A program made the translations under genes and the position numbers. The notes beneath the pieces were generated by a model. That model was not told the origin of the DNA. It did not search any database and was given only the letters and a program-made list of their open reading frames with translations. DNA of 64,000 bases from Caldisericia bacterium (GTDB lineage: Bacteria; Caldisericota; Caldisericia; JAAYUI01): the NCBI GenBank assembly GCA_017999835.1, contig JAGNLA010000001.1, positions 186,001 through 250,000 on the forward strand. The letters run 5' to 3'. Each line of letters begins with the position of its first letter. Position 1 is the stretch's first letter. Of the stretch, positions 26,065 to 34,093 are shown in pieces.

Positions 26065-26720
26065 TGTATATAGTCGTTGTTGGTGGAGGAAAAATCGGGC
26101 TCAATCTGATAAAAATCCTTGAAAAGAAAAGACACGAAGTCGCAGTAATCGAGCAAAGGCCCGAGCATATTCAAAAATTAGTCGATCAAACCAACGCTCT
26201 TGTTATCCAAGGTGATGGTACCGATATAAAATATCTCGAGGAAGCAAACATTGGTGATGCCGATGTTTTTGCAGCCGTAACCGGCATTGACGAAAACAAT
26301 CTTGTCGCGTGCCAATTAGCAAAGATGGTCTTTGGTGTTCCAAAGGTTATTGTCAGGGTCAATAATCCTGCAAATTCCCAACTGTTCCGTTCAATGAACA
26401 TTGACGTAGCATTCGATGGGACACAGATTCTTGCAAATCTTATTAGCAAAAATCTTGGTTTTCAGGAATTACTCAATATCATGCCGATAGCCAAGGGAAA
26501 GCTTGAAATCGCCGAAGTGAAAATCAACCATCATGGCGTATCAGGGAAAGCTCTGTCAGAACTGGGGTTAACGGAAAAAGGCATTCTCGTGGCTTCGATA
26601 CTTCGCCAAGACAAGGTTTTTGTGCCACAGGGAACAACAAAGCTTGAACCAAACGATAGCATAATCGCAATCATGACACCGGAATCAGTTGAGGACTTCA
26701 AGAGGATCTTTCATCCATGA
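26064..26720 (+). CDS. trkA: TrkA-type K+ uptake regulator, second copy
   Basis: 218 residues. The Rossmann motif GGGKIGLNL (7-15) and VIEQRPE are well kept, the GDGTD loop is present, and the C-terminal TrkA_C domain spans about 135-218 (KINHHGVSGKALSELGL). It is closer to the standard TrkA/KtrA pattern than its neighbour. One-base overlap with the upstream copy (TGATG) and ATGA overlap with the small membrane gene show tight coupling. Two single-domain subunits could form a heteromeric ring in place of the fused TrkA. Confidence 0.92.
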   Translation: MYIVVVGGGKIGLNLIKILEKKRHEVAVIEQRPEHIQKLVDQTNALVIQGDGTDIKYLEEANIGDADVFAAVTGIDENNLVACQLAKMVFGVPKVIVRVNNPANSQLFRSMNIDVAFDGTQILANLISKNLGFQELLNIMPIAKGKLEIAEVKINHHGVSGKALSELGLTEKGILVASILRQDKVFVPQGTTKLEPNDSIIAIMTPESVEDFKRIFHP

Positions 26721-26899
26721 GCTCCAACAAGAAAAACAGTGACATGCTCATCAGGATCAACTGGTCCATCAACAGGGATGCTGCGGAAGACAGACCCTTT
26801 GATGAATCAGCAAAAGGTCTTGGTTCAGAAATACTTTGGGCCATATCCCTGATCTTGCTGTTGGTTGTCATTGTTGTGCTGATTTGGTTGGTTATATGA
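26717..26899 (+). CDS. Small single-span membrane protein in the trk operon
   Basis: 60 residues: a polar, charged N-terminal half (1-37) and a single hydrophobic helix at about 38-59 that ends the protein. It overlaps trkA by ATGA and the TrkH gene by ATGA, so it is certainly translated as part of the operon. I know no family. A small accessory subunit of the K+ system is a fair inference. Confidence 0.7.
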   Translation: MSSNKKNSDMLIRINWSINRDAAEDRPFDESAKGLGSEILWAISLILLLVVIVVLIWLVI

Positions 26900-28431
26900 T
26901 AAAAAAACTGAACAAAAACGACTTCAAGATCGTTTTGCAATTTACAGCAAAAGCCATTATGGCTCTTGGCTTTACGATGATCATTCCAATAATCGTTTCA
27001 ATTGTTTATCGTGAATGGGAATCCCTTTTTGATTTCATTATCGCCATGGCGTTGTGCATAATTTTTGGTTACACAACAATAAGAAGCATAAAAACAGACA
27101 AAACTTCTCCAAATATGCTACAGGCAATGATGATCTCTGCAACCACATGGTTGTTTGCTTGCGCTTTTTGTGCAATACCGTTGTTTCTTTCAGGGCACTA
27201 CATATATTTTATCGACTCATATTTTGAGGTGATGTCCGGATTCACAACTACCGGCCTCATAATGGTTCAAGATCTCGACCACATGAGCAATAGTCTGAAC
27301 ATGTGGAGGCATCTGATAGCATACATTGGCGGTCAAGGCATAATCGTGATGGCACTGACTTTCCTGCTCCCGGCAACAGGCGGATCATTCAAAACAATGG
27401 TTTCTGAAGGAAAGGATGAAACGCTGATGCCATCGATCAAGAACACCGCAAGAGCGATTTGGATTATCGCGCTTGTTTCACTTGCGGTTGGCACAATCAT
27501 CCTTTCAACAATTGCATGGATAGAAGGGTTTAGCTTTGACAAAGGACTGCTGCACGGCATGTGGATGTTCATTTCATCATGGAGCACCTGCGGCTTTGCG
27601 CCACAATCCCAAAACGCCATTTTCTACCACTCATTTGCCTTCGAGATCGGATGCATGATCTTTATGATTCTCGGATCATTCAACTTTGCGCTTCATTATG
27701 CCGTCTGGAGAGGAAATGTCAAAGAATTGTTCCGGAACATCGAAGTACTGTCCTTCACGACAACAGCATCCATCACGACAGCCATGGTTGCGTTTGGATT
27801 GTTTAAAAGCAACATTTACACTGATGTCATGTCTGTTATTAGGAGAGGCCTGTTCAACGTAGTCTCAGCTCACACCGGTACGGGTCAGGCAACAGTTTAT
27901 TCTCCTCAATTTGCCAACTCCTTCGGATTTCATGACATAGCGTTCATTGGAATCATCATAGCAACAGCCGTCGGTGGCTGCATGACGTCAACAGCCGGAG
28001 GATTCAAGAACATGAGAATCGGGTTGCTATTCAAGACTCTCGTGTTCGAAATAAAAAAATTGCTTGCTCCCGAAACGGCCGTTATGAACATAAAATATCA
28101 TCACATCAAGGATCACACCCTGGAGTTATCAACCCTCAAGCAGGTATTCTTCATCTTCACATGTTTTACGCTGATGTATTTTCTGGCATCATTTACCGGA
28201 ATTATGCTTGGTTACGATGCCAAAATGGCAACCTTTGAGGCAACATCGGCCGTTGCAACATGCGGTCTTTCGGTGGGTATAACGGGTCCTCACATGCCAG
28301 TAACGCTCAAAATCGTTTACATCATCTCAATGTGGGTTGGCAGAATGGAATTCCTAAGCATTTTTGCTCTTTTTGGTGCACTTTTCGTTTGGATCGGCTC
28401 AATATTTAAAAGGAGAGCAAGGGCATCATGA
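26896..28431 (+). CDS. trkH: TrkH/KtrB-type K+ channel subunit
   Basis: 511 residues, about ten membrane helices. It has four P-loop repeats, each with the selectivity-filter Gly: MSGFTTTGL, SSWSTCGFA, SAHTGTGQ and VATCGLSVG. An intramembrane gating-loop region (GGCMTSTAGGFKNMRIG) is present in the third repeat. It imports K+ with the TrkA subunits encoded upstream. The start ATG at 26896 overlaps the small membrane gene; an earlier in-frame start lies within that gene. Its own stop overlaps the next gene by ATGA. Confidence 0.93.
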   Translation: MIKKLNKNDFKIVLQFTAKAIMALGFTMIIPIIVSIVYREWESLFDFIIAMALCIIFGYTTIRSIKTDKTSPNMLQAMMISATTWLFACAFCAIPLFLSGHYIYFIDSYFEVMSGFTTTGLIMVQDLDHMSNSLNMWRHLIAYIGGQGIIVMALTFLLPATGGSFKTMVSEGKDETLMPSIKNTARAIWIIALVSLAVGTIILSTIAWIEGFSFDKGLLHGMWMFISSWSTCGFAPQSQNAIFYHSFAFEIGCMIFMILGSFNFALHYAVWRGNVKELFRNIEVLSFTTTASITTAMVAFGLFKSNIYTDVMSVIRRGLFNVVSAHTGTGQATVYSPQFANSFGFHDIAFIGIIIATAVGGCMTSTAGGFKNMRIGLLFKTLVFEIKKLLAPETAVMNIKYHHIKDHTLELSTLKQVFFIFTCFTLMYFLASFTGIMLGYDAKMATFEATSAVATCGLSVGITGPHMPVTLKIVYIISMWVGRMEFLSIFALFGALFVWIGSIFKRRARAS

Positions 28432-28979
28432 GAAAAATTTGGCTAGTTTTTTTATTGTTAGCCTTCCCGTCATTGGTCTGCGCGTCAACTCGCGTGTTCA
28501 CCCCAACTGAACTTATCAACGAAACCGCCATCGACAGGCAACTGGATGGCACAAGAATTGTTCTTGAAGGCGAAGTTATTTCGGAAGCTATCGAGCGCAA
28601 GGACGGTTGTTGGGTAAATGTAACTGACGGATCAATAGCCATAGGCGTTTTTTTTAAGGACAAGAAGAATATCGAAAAAATAAAATACTGGGGTATGCAC
28701 AAAGTCAAAGGTGACACTGTAAGAATTGAAGGAAAAGTGCACCTTGCAGACAAAGAAACCGGTGGAGAGCTTGATGTTCAGGGAGAAAAACTGACGGTAG
28801 TCATTCCTGGCTTCAGAATTGATGAAAACATTCCTGTGTGGAAAATAATCGCAGGTTCTGTTCTGGGTCTTATTGCTCTCCTGCTCATCGCAGAAAGATT
28901 ACACGTCTTTTTTGTAAACAGACGAATAAGGCATACAAACATCCTCGAAGGATTCTTCGATCCTCACAAAGAACTCTGA
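28428..28979 (+). CDS. Exported OB-fold-like protein with C-terminal anchor
   Basis: 183 residues. A signal peptide (1-19, ending VCAS) is followed by a small beta domain of about 100 residues with two strand patterns, TRIVLEGEVI and DTVRIEGKV, like an OB fold. A membrane helix at about 137-158 and a short basic tail close the protein. It is fused to the trk operon by ATGA, so it may be a fifth component or only a passenger. No motif identifies it. Confidence 0.6.
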   Translation: MRKIWLVFLLLAFPSLVCASTRVFTPTELINETAIDRQLDGTRIVLEGEVISEAIERKDGCWVNVTDGSIAIGVFFKDKKNIEKIKYWGMHKVKGDTVRIEGKVHLADKETGGELDVQGEKLTVVIPGFRIDENIPVWKIIAGSVLGLIALLLIAERLHVFFVNRRIRHTNILEGFFDPHKEL

Positions 28980-28984
28980 TTTTA

Positions 28985-29185
28985 CTAGACTGAATCCCTG
29001 ATTACCTTTGCATCCTCTGGGTCAATCTTGCCTTCTTTTTCCATTTTGTCCACATTGGCAAGCATTTCGATATTTTCCGGTTGCTTCCTTGGGTCACGCC
29101 TGGCATAGCCAATCACAAAAAACAAACCGATTACGGCAATTGTCAGCGACGGTATCAAAATCCAAAGCCATTCAAAAGTATTCAT
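28985..29185 (-). CDS. Small membrane protein with a SHOCT-like tail
   Basis: 66 residues: one membrane helix (about 5-25), then a charged stretch and a short helix pair with KMEKEGKIDPEDAKVIRDS, which resembles the short C-terminal helical motifs (SHOCT-like) often seen behind a membrane segment. ATG at 29185 lacks an SD; TAAGAT stands 7 nt before it on the same strand. A longer reading would run into the terminator at 29217-29251. Convergent with the OB-fold gene. Confidence 0.5.
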   Translation of the reverse strand: MNTFEWLWILIPSLTIAVIGLFFVIGYARRDPRKQPENIEMLANVDKMEKEGKIDPEDAKVIRDSV

Positions 29186-29216
29186 GACAAATATCTTATC
29201 AATGTATTGTGAAAAC

Positions 29217-29251
29217 AAAAAGCCACACTTTGAAAAGTGTGGCTTTTTTAA
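29217..29251 (-). terminator. Intrinsic terminator
   Basis: AAAAAGCCACACTTT / AAGTGTGGCTTTTTT hairpin, 18 nt after the stop of the 29269-29670 gene on the minus strand. Confidence 0.88.
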
Positions 29252-29268
29252 AAAATTACAGAAGTCAA

Positions 29269-29670
29269 CTATTTCTGTTCGTTTGCCCATCCAATGAAAC
29301 CGGCAAAAACGAGGAAAGCAACAATCTGGAGCCAGACGCCAGGCCAGCTAAACATTGCTCCAATGCTTTCAAATGGTCCAAAGAACGGTAGCATTTGACC
29401 GCTTATTGGAAGTGTGAAGAACATTCCACCAAAAATAATGTAAACAACGATGAACACAATGGCATAAATTGCGCCTGCAATTAGGCCATGAGTAACACCT
29501 TTGCCATTTATCGCATAGAACAGAAGACCGAAAACAAACATCCAACTGATAATCTGAATTATCCAACCACCAATTGATGGGATCAGACCAAGAAGCCATG
29601 TGATTAACCACCAACCAACCGAGATAACCAACGCCCATACGAAATGCCTAGTAATGTCTTTTGTTTCCAT
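29269..29670 (-). CDS. Four-helix membrane protein, unknown function
   Basis: 133 residues with four hydrophobic helices (about 10-28, 33-52, 62-82, 105-127) rich in Trp, Gly and Ile. No conserved polar pairs stand out. AAGGAG SD 7 nt upstream of the ATG; single gene with its own terminator. Not recognised. Confidence 0.65.
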   Translation of the reverse strand: METKDITRHFVWALVISVGWWLITWLLGLIPSIGGWIIQIISWMFVFGLLFYAINGKGVTHGLIAGAIYAIVFIVVYIIFGGMFFTLPISGQMLPFFGPFESIGAMFSWPGVWLQIVAFLVFAGFIGWANEQK

Positions 29671-29818
29671 TTTTCTTCTCCTTTAGCAAAATATTTGATT
29701 ACGATAAATAGACACACCAGCACCCGAAAGGTTACAAAACCGACAAAACAAGCATTTCAAAACCGTGCCATCTTGCACTTGAAACATCATCTATGTTATC
29801 ATCTTGTGTTAGCTGACT

Positions 29819-31417
29819 ATGAAGAAAACTATCATATTGATGATCGTTGCCATTATGTTTGCCGGCTGCACCACTGGGATTCACGACTATGGCCAGCAGC
29901 AGCCAATCGGGGAGAACCCAGCCAAGAAAAAAACCACGATGCTCGGCTGGTATTCGTCATTAAAAACTTCAGATCTTGAAGGCATCAAAAATGTTGGTGG
30001 CAACTTTGCCATAACATATATCCTTTCTGGTCGGATAGAAGATTCGGAAATCCAAACCTATCTCAATGAGGCCGATAAAAGAGGGATAAAGGTGCTTCTT
30101 GACGTCACGGCTGACTGGAAATGGTTCGACAACGACATGCCAAGACCTGGGTTTACCACCGGTGACTGGCAATGGTCATTCGACTACGCCTACCAAAACA
30201 AAAATATTCCTCTCATAACCGAAAAAAAACCTGCCAGCCACCACGGTGGTTGGAACAAAACCGGGATCAATGAGCACGGCTTTTATATGGACTGGAGAGG
30301 GTATCCGGTTCTCAATATTCAACCACACGATGTTTTTGAAGTAATGGTCTACATCCCAAAAGATGCTGACATAAAAGAACTCATGATGGAACTCTATGCA
30401 GCCAAAAAGGATGAATCGAAATTCTCATGGAAATACCGCGTATACTGGGGTGACGACCTCTATCAGCGATATGATGACAAAGTCAGATTGCCTTCTTTCA
30501 GAGTCGGAAACATCCCGTCAGAGCGTGACCAGTGGGTAAAAATATCATTCAATGTTGACGACATCAACCTCAGCGAGACCGTTGTCCGAGGCATCAATTT
30601 TGTAAACTACGGCTGTCAGGTCTACTGGGATTTGCCAACCCGAAGAACCAGCAGGGAACGTTTTGCAGAGAGGGTCAAGAAGTTTTCATCCCATCCTGCC
30701 CTTTATGGCTGGTATCTCTGCGATGAGCCAGAACTTAGAAACATTGATCCTGACAGACTCAAAGAGATCCATGACATCATCAGGGAATACGACCCAAACC
30801 CTGAGCACAAATTACAGGCTGTTTTTCAGGATTGGCGGGTGCTCCAGGAATATTCAAAAGCTTGTGATGAAATATTCATCGATTGCTATCCCGTTGAAGT
30901 AACCCGAAGAAACCTAGATTGGATGACCAAATGGTTGTCCAAGGCTGGTATGATAGCCAGAAATCAGCAAAAGAACTTCATCTTCATTCCACAGGGATTC
31001 GGCGACATTCCAGACTACCCAACATGGACAACACCGAATGAATATGAATTCCGCTGGACAACATGGACACCGATCATCATGGGGGCAAGAGGAATCTGTT
31101 ACTGGGCGTACTACGTCGCTCCCCAGAAACTCATCGACGAATCCAAGAAATTGTTCACCGAGATTAGAAAATATGAACCATACTGGAACGAAGGCAAACC
31201 TGTAACCGGGCTCAACTGCAACATCCAAACCGACACGGACAAGGATTCAAACCCCGATGTCGTATATGCGGTATTCGATTATAAAGATAAACGTCTGGTA
31301 ATGCTTTCCAACACAACCGGCACAAAGATTAAGGATGTTACTGTTACCGGATCGGAATTTAGGTATCAAACAAATATGGACAGTTACCAAGTGATAATCC
31401 AGGAATTGGATTTGTAA
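29819..31417 (+). CDS. Lipoprotein with a TIM-barrel glycoside-hydrolase-like domain
   Basis: 532 residues. Type II signal peptide with lipobox FAGC (Cys17). A short N-terminal region is followed by a beta-sandwich-like insert (about 115-265) and a TIM-barrel half with YGWYLCDEPELRN, ACDEIFIDCYPVE, FIFIPQGFG and a WAYY-type strand end. A C-terminal small beta domain ends the protein. The Asp-Glu pair in CDEPE is at the position where related barrels (GH5/42-like) carry catalytic acids. A polysaccharide substrate is plausible but unproven. It leads a run of genes to fabD with short gaps. No SD is clear before the ATG. Confidence 0.65.
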   Translation: MKKTIILMIVAIMFAGCTTGIHDYGQQQPIGENPAKKKTTMLGWYSSLKTSDLEGIKNVGGNFAITYILSGRIEDSEIQTYLNEADKRGIKVLLDVTADWKWFDNDMPRPGFTTGDWQWSFDYAYQNKNIPLITEKKPASHHGGWNKTGINEHGFYMDWRGYPVLNIQPHDVFEVMVYIPKDADIKELMMELYAAKKDESKFSWKYRVYWGDDLYQRYDDKVRLPSFRVGNIPSERDQWVKISFNVDDINLSETVVRGINFVNYGCQVYWDLPTRRTSRERFAERVKKFSSHPALYGWYLCDEPELRNIDPDRLKEIHDIIREYDPNPEHKLQAVFQDWRVLQEYSKACDEIFIDCYPVEVTRRNLDWMTKWLSKAGMIARNQQKNFIFIPQGFGDIPDYPTWTTPNEYEFRWTTWTPIIMGARGICYWAYYVAPQKLIDESKKLFTEIRKYEPYWNEGKPVTGLNCNIQTDTDKDSNPDVVYAVFDYKDKRLVMLSNTTGTKIKDVTVTGSEFRYQTNMDSYQVIIQELDL

Positions 31418-31427
31418 AAGGAGGAGC

Positions 31428-31613
31428 ATGGTTCGCTGGGCGCTTCGTTTGGCTGCCGCAATGTGTACTGTTGGTGGCATTCTGGCAATTGCCGTAAAAG
31501 ACGCAAATGGTCATCCGATTGGTTTGCCAATCAATTGGATACCGTGGTTTTCATGGGTCATCATAATCGTTGGTTGTGCGTTCTTGCTCATCTCGTTTAT
31601 GAAGGACAAATAG
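31428..31613 (+). CDS. Small two-helix membrane protein
   Basis: 61 residues with two hydrophobic helices (3-24 and 34-56). AAAGGAGGAGC gives a strong SD. It lies 10 nt after the lipoprotein and ends directly at the start of the sigma factor gene. An anti-sigma role is not supported: no zinc or cytoplasmic domain is present. Confidence 0.6.
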   Translation: MVRWALRLAAAMCTVGGILAIAVKDANGHPIGLPINWIPWFSWVIIIVGCAFLLISFMKDK

Positions 31614-32138
31614 TTGGAAGAAAACGAACTAATTGAGCTTGCAAAAAAAGGTGACGAAACTGCCTTTGACGAGCTTATAGAAAAGTATGGTGAGAAAATC
31701 TTCACAGAAGCCTACTACCTCATGGGTAACCGTGAAGACGCAATGGATATCTCCCAGCTGGTATTTCTGAGAATTTTTCTTGGCATAAAACACTTCAAAG
31801 GTGAATCCAAGCTCTCAACCTGGATATACAGGATAACAATCAACACTGCTTTGCGAGAGCTAAAAAAACGCTCCAGGAAACCCCCAATAGACGACTCATT
31901 CGATGTTGACCCACAAGATGAAGTCATCAGGCACGACGAGCAAAGCATTGCCCTGGTCGCTCTTGACAAGCTCCCTCAACAGTACAGGGCAATCATTGTC
32001 ATGCGCGAACTCAATGATATGTCATTTAAAGACATAGCCCAATCACTTGGCATTTCTGTAAACTTGGCAAAAGTACGCGCTTTCCGCGCAAAACAAAAAT
32101 TCAAGGCAACAGTAGAGGAGATTGAAAATGGCAAATAG
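31614..32138 (+). CDS. ECF-type RNA polymerase sigma factor
   Basis: 174 residues. Sigma region 2 covers about 15-85 (TAFDELIEKYGEKIF, NREDAMDISQLVFLRIF, STWIYRITINTALRELKKR) and region 4 covers about 115-170 (LPQQYRAIIVMRELNDMSFKDIAQSLGISVNLAKVRAFRAK). Regions 1 and 3 are missing, as usual for ECF types. The start appears to be TTG at 31614 with AAGGA 8 nt before; no better ATG is in range. It overlaps fabD by 11 nt. No anti-sigma gene is adjacent. Confidence 0.87.
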   Translation: MEENELIELAKKGDETAFDELIEKYGEKIFTEAYYLMGNREDAMDISQLVFLRIFLGIKHFKGESKLSTWIYRITINTALRELKKRSRKPPIDDSFDVDPQDEVIRHDEQSIALVALDKLPQQYRAIIVMRELNDMSFKDIAQSLGISVNLAKVRAFRAKQKFKATVEEIENGK

Positions 32139-33030
32139 AGCATTCCTTATGCCCGGACAGGGCTCACAGTACGTTGGTATGTTAAACAAAGTTGCAGCAT
32201 TCCCTGAAGGCAAGTCGATACTTGACAAGGTCAACGGAATTCTGGGCTTTGACCTTCTCAAACTGATGAACGAAGGCCCGCTCGAAGAGCTGACCCAGAC
32301 AGAAAACACCCAGCCAGCATTGCTTGCCTGTTCGGCAGCCTGGCTTGAATTCCTCAAATCAAAAGGCATGACCTGTGCCTATGCCCTTGGTCACAGCCTT
32401 GGTGAATACTCAGCCCTTTACGCAGCAGGCGCAATCGACCTTACCACAGCGCTCAAACTCGTCCGTCGCAGAGGAGAACTCATGCGCGACGCAACAGCCA
32501 AGATCCCCGGCACCATGGGCGCAATAATCGGTCTGCCAATTGAAAAGGTGAAGGAAGTCTGCCAGAACGCCTCAGACCTTGGCGTGTGCGAACCGGCAAA
32601 CTTCAACTCATCGTCGCAGATCGTGGTTTCCGGCCAGACAGAAGCAGTCAAGAAAGCCATGGATCTTGCCAAGGCAGAAAAAGCCAGACTGGCAAAGCTT
32701 CTCAACGTTTCAGCCCCATTCCATTCGTCACTGATGGATCCGGTAGCCAAAGAGTTTGCAAAAGACCTTGAAGCCGCCGACATCAAGGACGCACAGTTCC
32801 CAATCATCGCAAACGTCAACGCACAGCCGATGAAGACCGCAGCAGAGATAAGGACAAACCTGACCAAGCAGATCAACTCGCCGGTTTTGTGGGAAAAGTC
32901 GATTCTGCAGGCGATGGCGCTTGGCGTGGACGATTTCGTGGAAGTCGGCGCAAAGAACGTACTTACAGGGCTTAATGGGCAGATAGTTCCAAATTTGACG
33001 ACAACAAACGTGGAAACGTTGTATCAATAA
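32128..33030 (+). CDS. fabD: Malonyl-CoA:ACP transacylase
   Basis: 300 residues. N-terminal MPGQGSQ, active-site Ser in GHSLGEYSAL (about 92), catalytic His in APFHSSLM (about 200) and the C-terminal Gln/Asn region are in the family order. It loads malonate on acyl carrier protein for fatty acid synthesis. ATG at 32128 sits 7 nt after GAGGAG. Codon choice is more GC-rich than its neighbours. Other fab genes are not in the window. Confidence 0.95.
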   Translation: MANRAFLMPGQGSQYVGMLNKVAAFPEGKSILDKVNGILGFDLLKLMNEGPLEELTQTENTQPALLACSAAWLEFLKSKGMTCAYALGHSLGEYSALYAAGAIDLTTALKLVRRRGELMRDATAKIPGTMGAIIGLPIEKVKEVCQNASDLGVCEPANFNSSSQIVVSGQTEAVKKAMDLAKAEKARLAKLLNVSAPFHSSLMDPVAKEFAKDLEAADIKDAQFPIIANVNAQPMKTAAEIRTNLTKQINSPVLWEKSILQAMALGVDDFVEVGAKNVLTGLNGQIVPNLTTTNVETLYQ

Positions 33031-33039
33031 ACATTTCTT

Positions 33040-33160
33040 GCCTTCCTTGACAAGGGAGGTGGCGCAAAGCGCCGGTGGGTTCGCTTCTTTACGATATTGA
33101 ACCCCCCCCTTAATTCCCCCTTCACAAGGGGGACAAACAAAGATAAAAACACCCTCACCC
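33040..33160. repeat. Intergenic repeat element of the CCCTTGACAAGGG type
   Basis: Between fabD and the HEPN-like gene lies a run with paired ends: CCTTGACAAGGGAGG on the left and CCCCCTTCACAAGGGGG on the right, with GGCGCAAAGCGCC between and a C-rich stretch near 33105. Both ends are imperfect palindromes. It resembles short dispersed intergenic elements known from several bacteria, but only one copy is visible here. Confidence 0.55.
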
Positions 33161-33161
33161 T

Positions 33162-33188
33162 ACCCTCTCCCAAAAGGAGAGGGTTTTT
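33162..33188 (+). terminator. Intrinsic terminator
   Basis: ACCCTCTCC / GGAGAGGGT stem with CAAAA loop and T-run. It can terminate the lipoprotein-sigma-fabD transcript. Confidence 0.75.
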
Positions 33189-33247
33189 AATATTGCATAT
33201 ATGACAAGAAAGTATTAGAAACATTATATGTAATCACAGGAGGGATA

Positions 33248-34024
33248 ATGGCTGAAGATGGAAGTACAATGATTGTGAAGTATGGTGCATTTTCGATTAA
33301 AACACTTATTCCAAAACCAAACGCAAATCCACTTGAGTTATCACTTAATAAAGTCGAGTATTGGGATATTCTAAATTTTTTAACTGAACCCGATGATTGC
33401 GCTAAATACGATAGTATAACAAATGCAGTCAATTTTGATATTTCACCAATTGTGAATAGATATGAAGAATTACGACAAGAGGGAGAAATGTTAGCAGTTC
33501 CTTGTACTGATAAAATTGCTAATTGTATTGTGATTCCCTTAAAAAACGCAAAAGCTTGCTATATGATTGGTAACTTCCTTGGAACAATTGCTCTTTGTGG
33601 GTATGTCTGTGAGATGTTGATAGTATTAGTATATGAAATTAATGGGATAGTCATAAACGATACTGACATTGAAGATAATAAGGAAATAAAGAATGTTATC
33701 TTACAGAGTAGAAACAGTTTTGAAGCACTTGGACAAGAAAAAATAATTGACATATGCAAAGCTTTCCAACTTATTACTTTGGATCAAAAAAACTTGTTTG
33801 TTGAAGTGAAGGAAATAAGAAATAAGTATTTACATTGGTTTAGCACTAATAATCATAATGTCAGTAATGACGCAAAAGAAATATACAATAAAACATATTT
33901 ATTATTAAAACAGATCATAGGTTACAATTTTGAGGATAACAAATTTTCATTTGATAATAAATTTGAGTCATTTCTTAAAGAAAAGGGCTTAATCAAAAGT
34001 CCAACGGAAAATACTCCTAAATAA
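33248..34024 (+). CDS. AT-rich orphan gene with a HEPN-like C-terminal domain
   Basis: 258 residues of unknown family. The C-terminal third is helical and carries EIRNKYLHW: Arg191-Asn192-x3-His196, the R-N-x3-H motif of HEPN RNases, in a helix followed by a typical ASN-rich loop and last helix (about 205-220). The N-terminal 130 residues are mixed alpha/beta with Cys-rich hydrophobic strands and no clear motif. Base composition is far more AT-rich than the flanking fabD and aldolase genes, and codons end in A/T. It has its own SD (AGGAGG) and terminator. It may be a toxin or defence-type gene brought in by transfer; no partner antitoxin is adjacent. Confidence 0.55.
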   Translation: MAEDGSTMIVKYGAFSIKTLIPKPNANPLELSLNKVEYWDILNFLTEPDDCAKYDSITNAVNFDISPIVNRYEELRQEGEMLAVPCTDKIANCIVIPLKNAKACYMIGNFLGTIALCGYVCEMLIVLVYEINGIVINDTDIEDNKEIKNVILQSRNSFEALGQEKIIDICKAFQLITLDQKNLFVEVKEIRNKYLHWFSTNNHNVSNDAKEIYNKTYLLLKQIIGYNFEDNKFSFDNKFESFLKEKGLIKSPTENTPK

Positions 34025-34050
34025 AAACCCGGATTTACTCCGGGTTTTTT
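34024..34050 (+). terminator. Intrinsic terminator
   Basis: AAAACCCGGA / TCCGGGTTTT hairpin with TTTAC loop, directly at the HEPN-like gene stop. Confidence 0.85.
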
Positions 34051-34066
34051 GAATAACATAATTTGT

Positions 34067-34091
34067 AAAAAACCTTGACCAAAGGTCAAGG
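34067..34091 (-). terminator. Intrinsic terminator of the aldolase gene
   Basis: On the minus strand: CCTTGACC-TTT-GGTCAAGG followed by six T, 2 nt after the aldolase stop. Confidence 0.85.
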
Positions 34092-34093
34092 CA

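Noticed and set aside
31428-31613. Anti-sigma factor for the ECF sigma
   Set aside because: It has only two membrane helices and no cytoplasmic zinc or binding domain.
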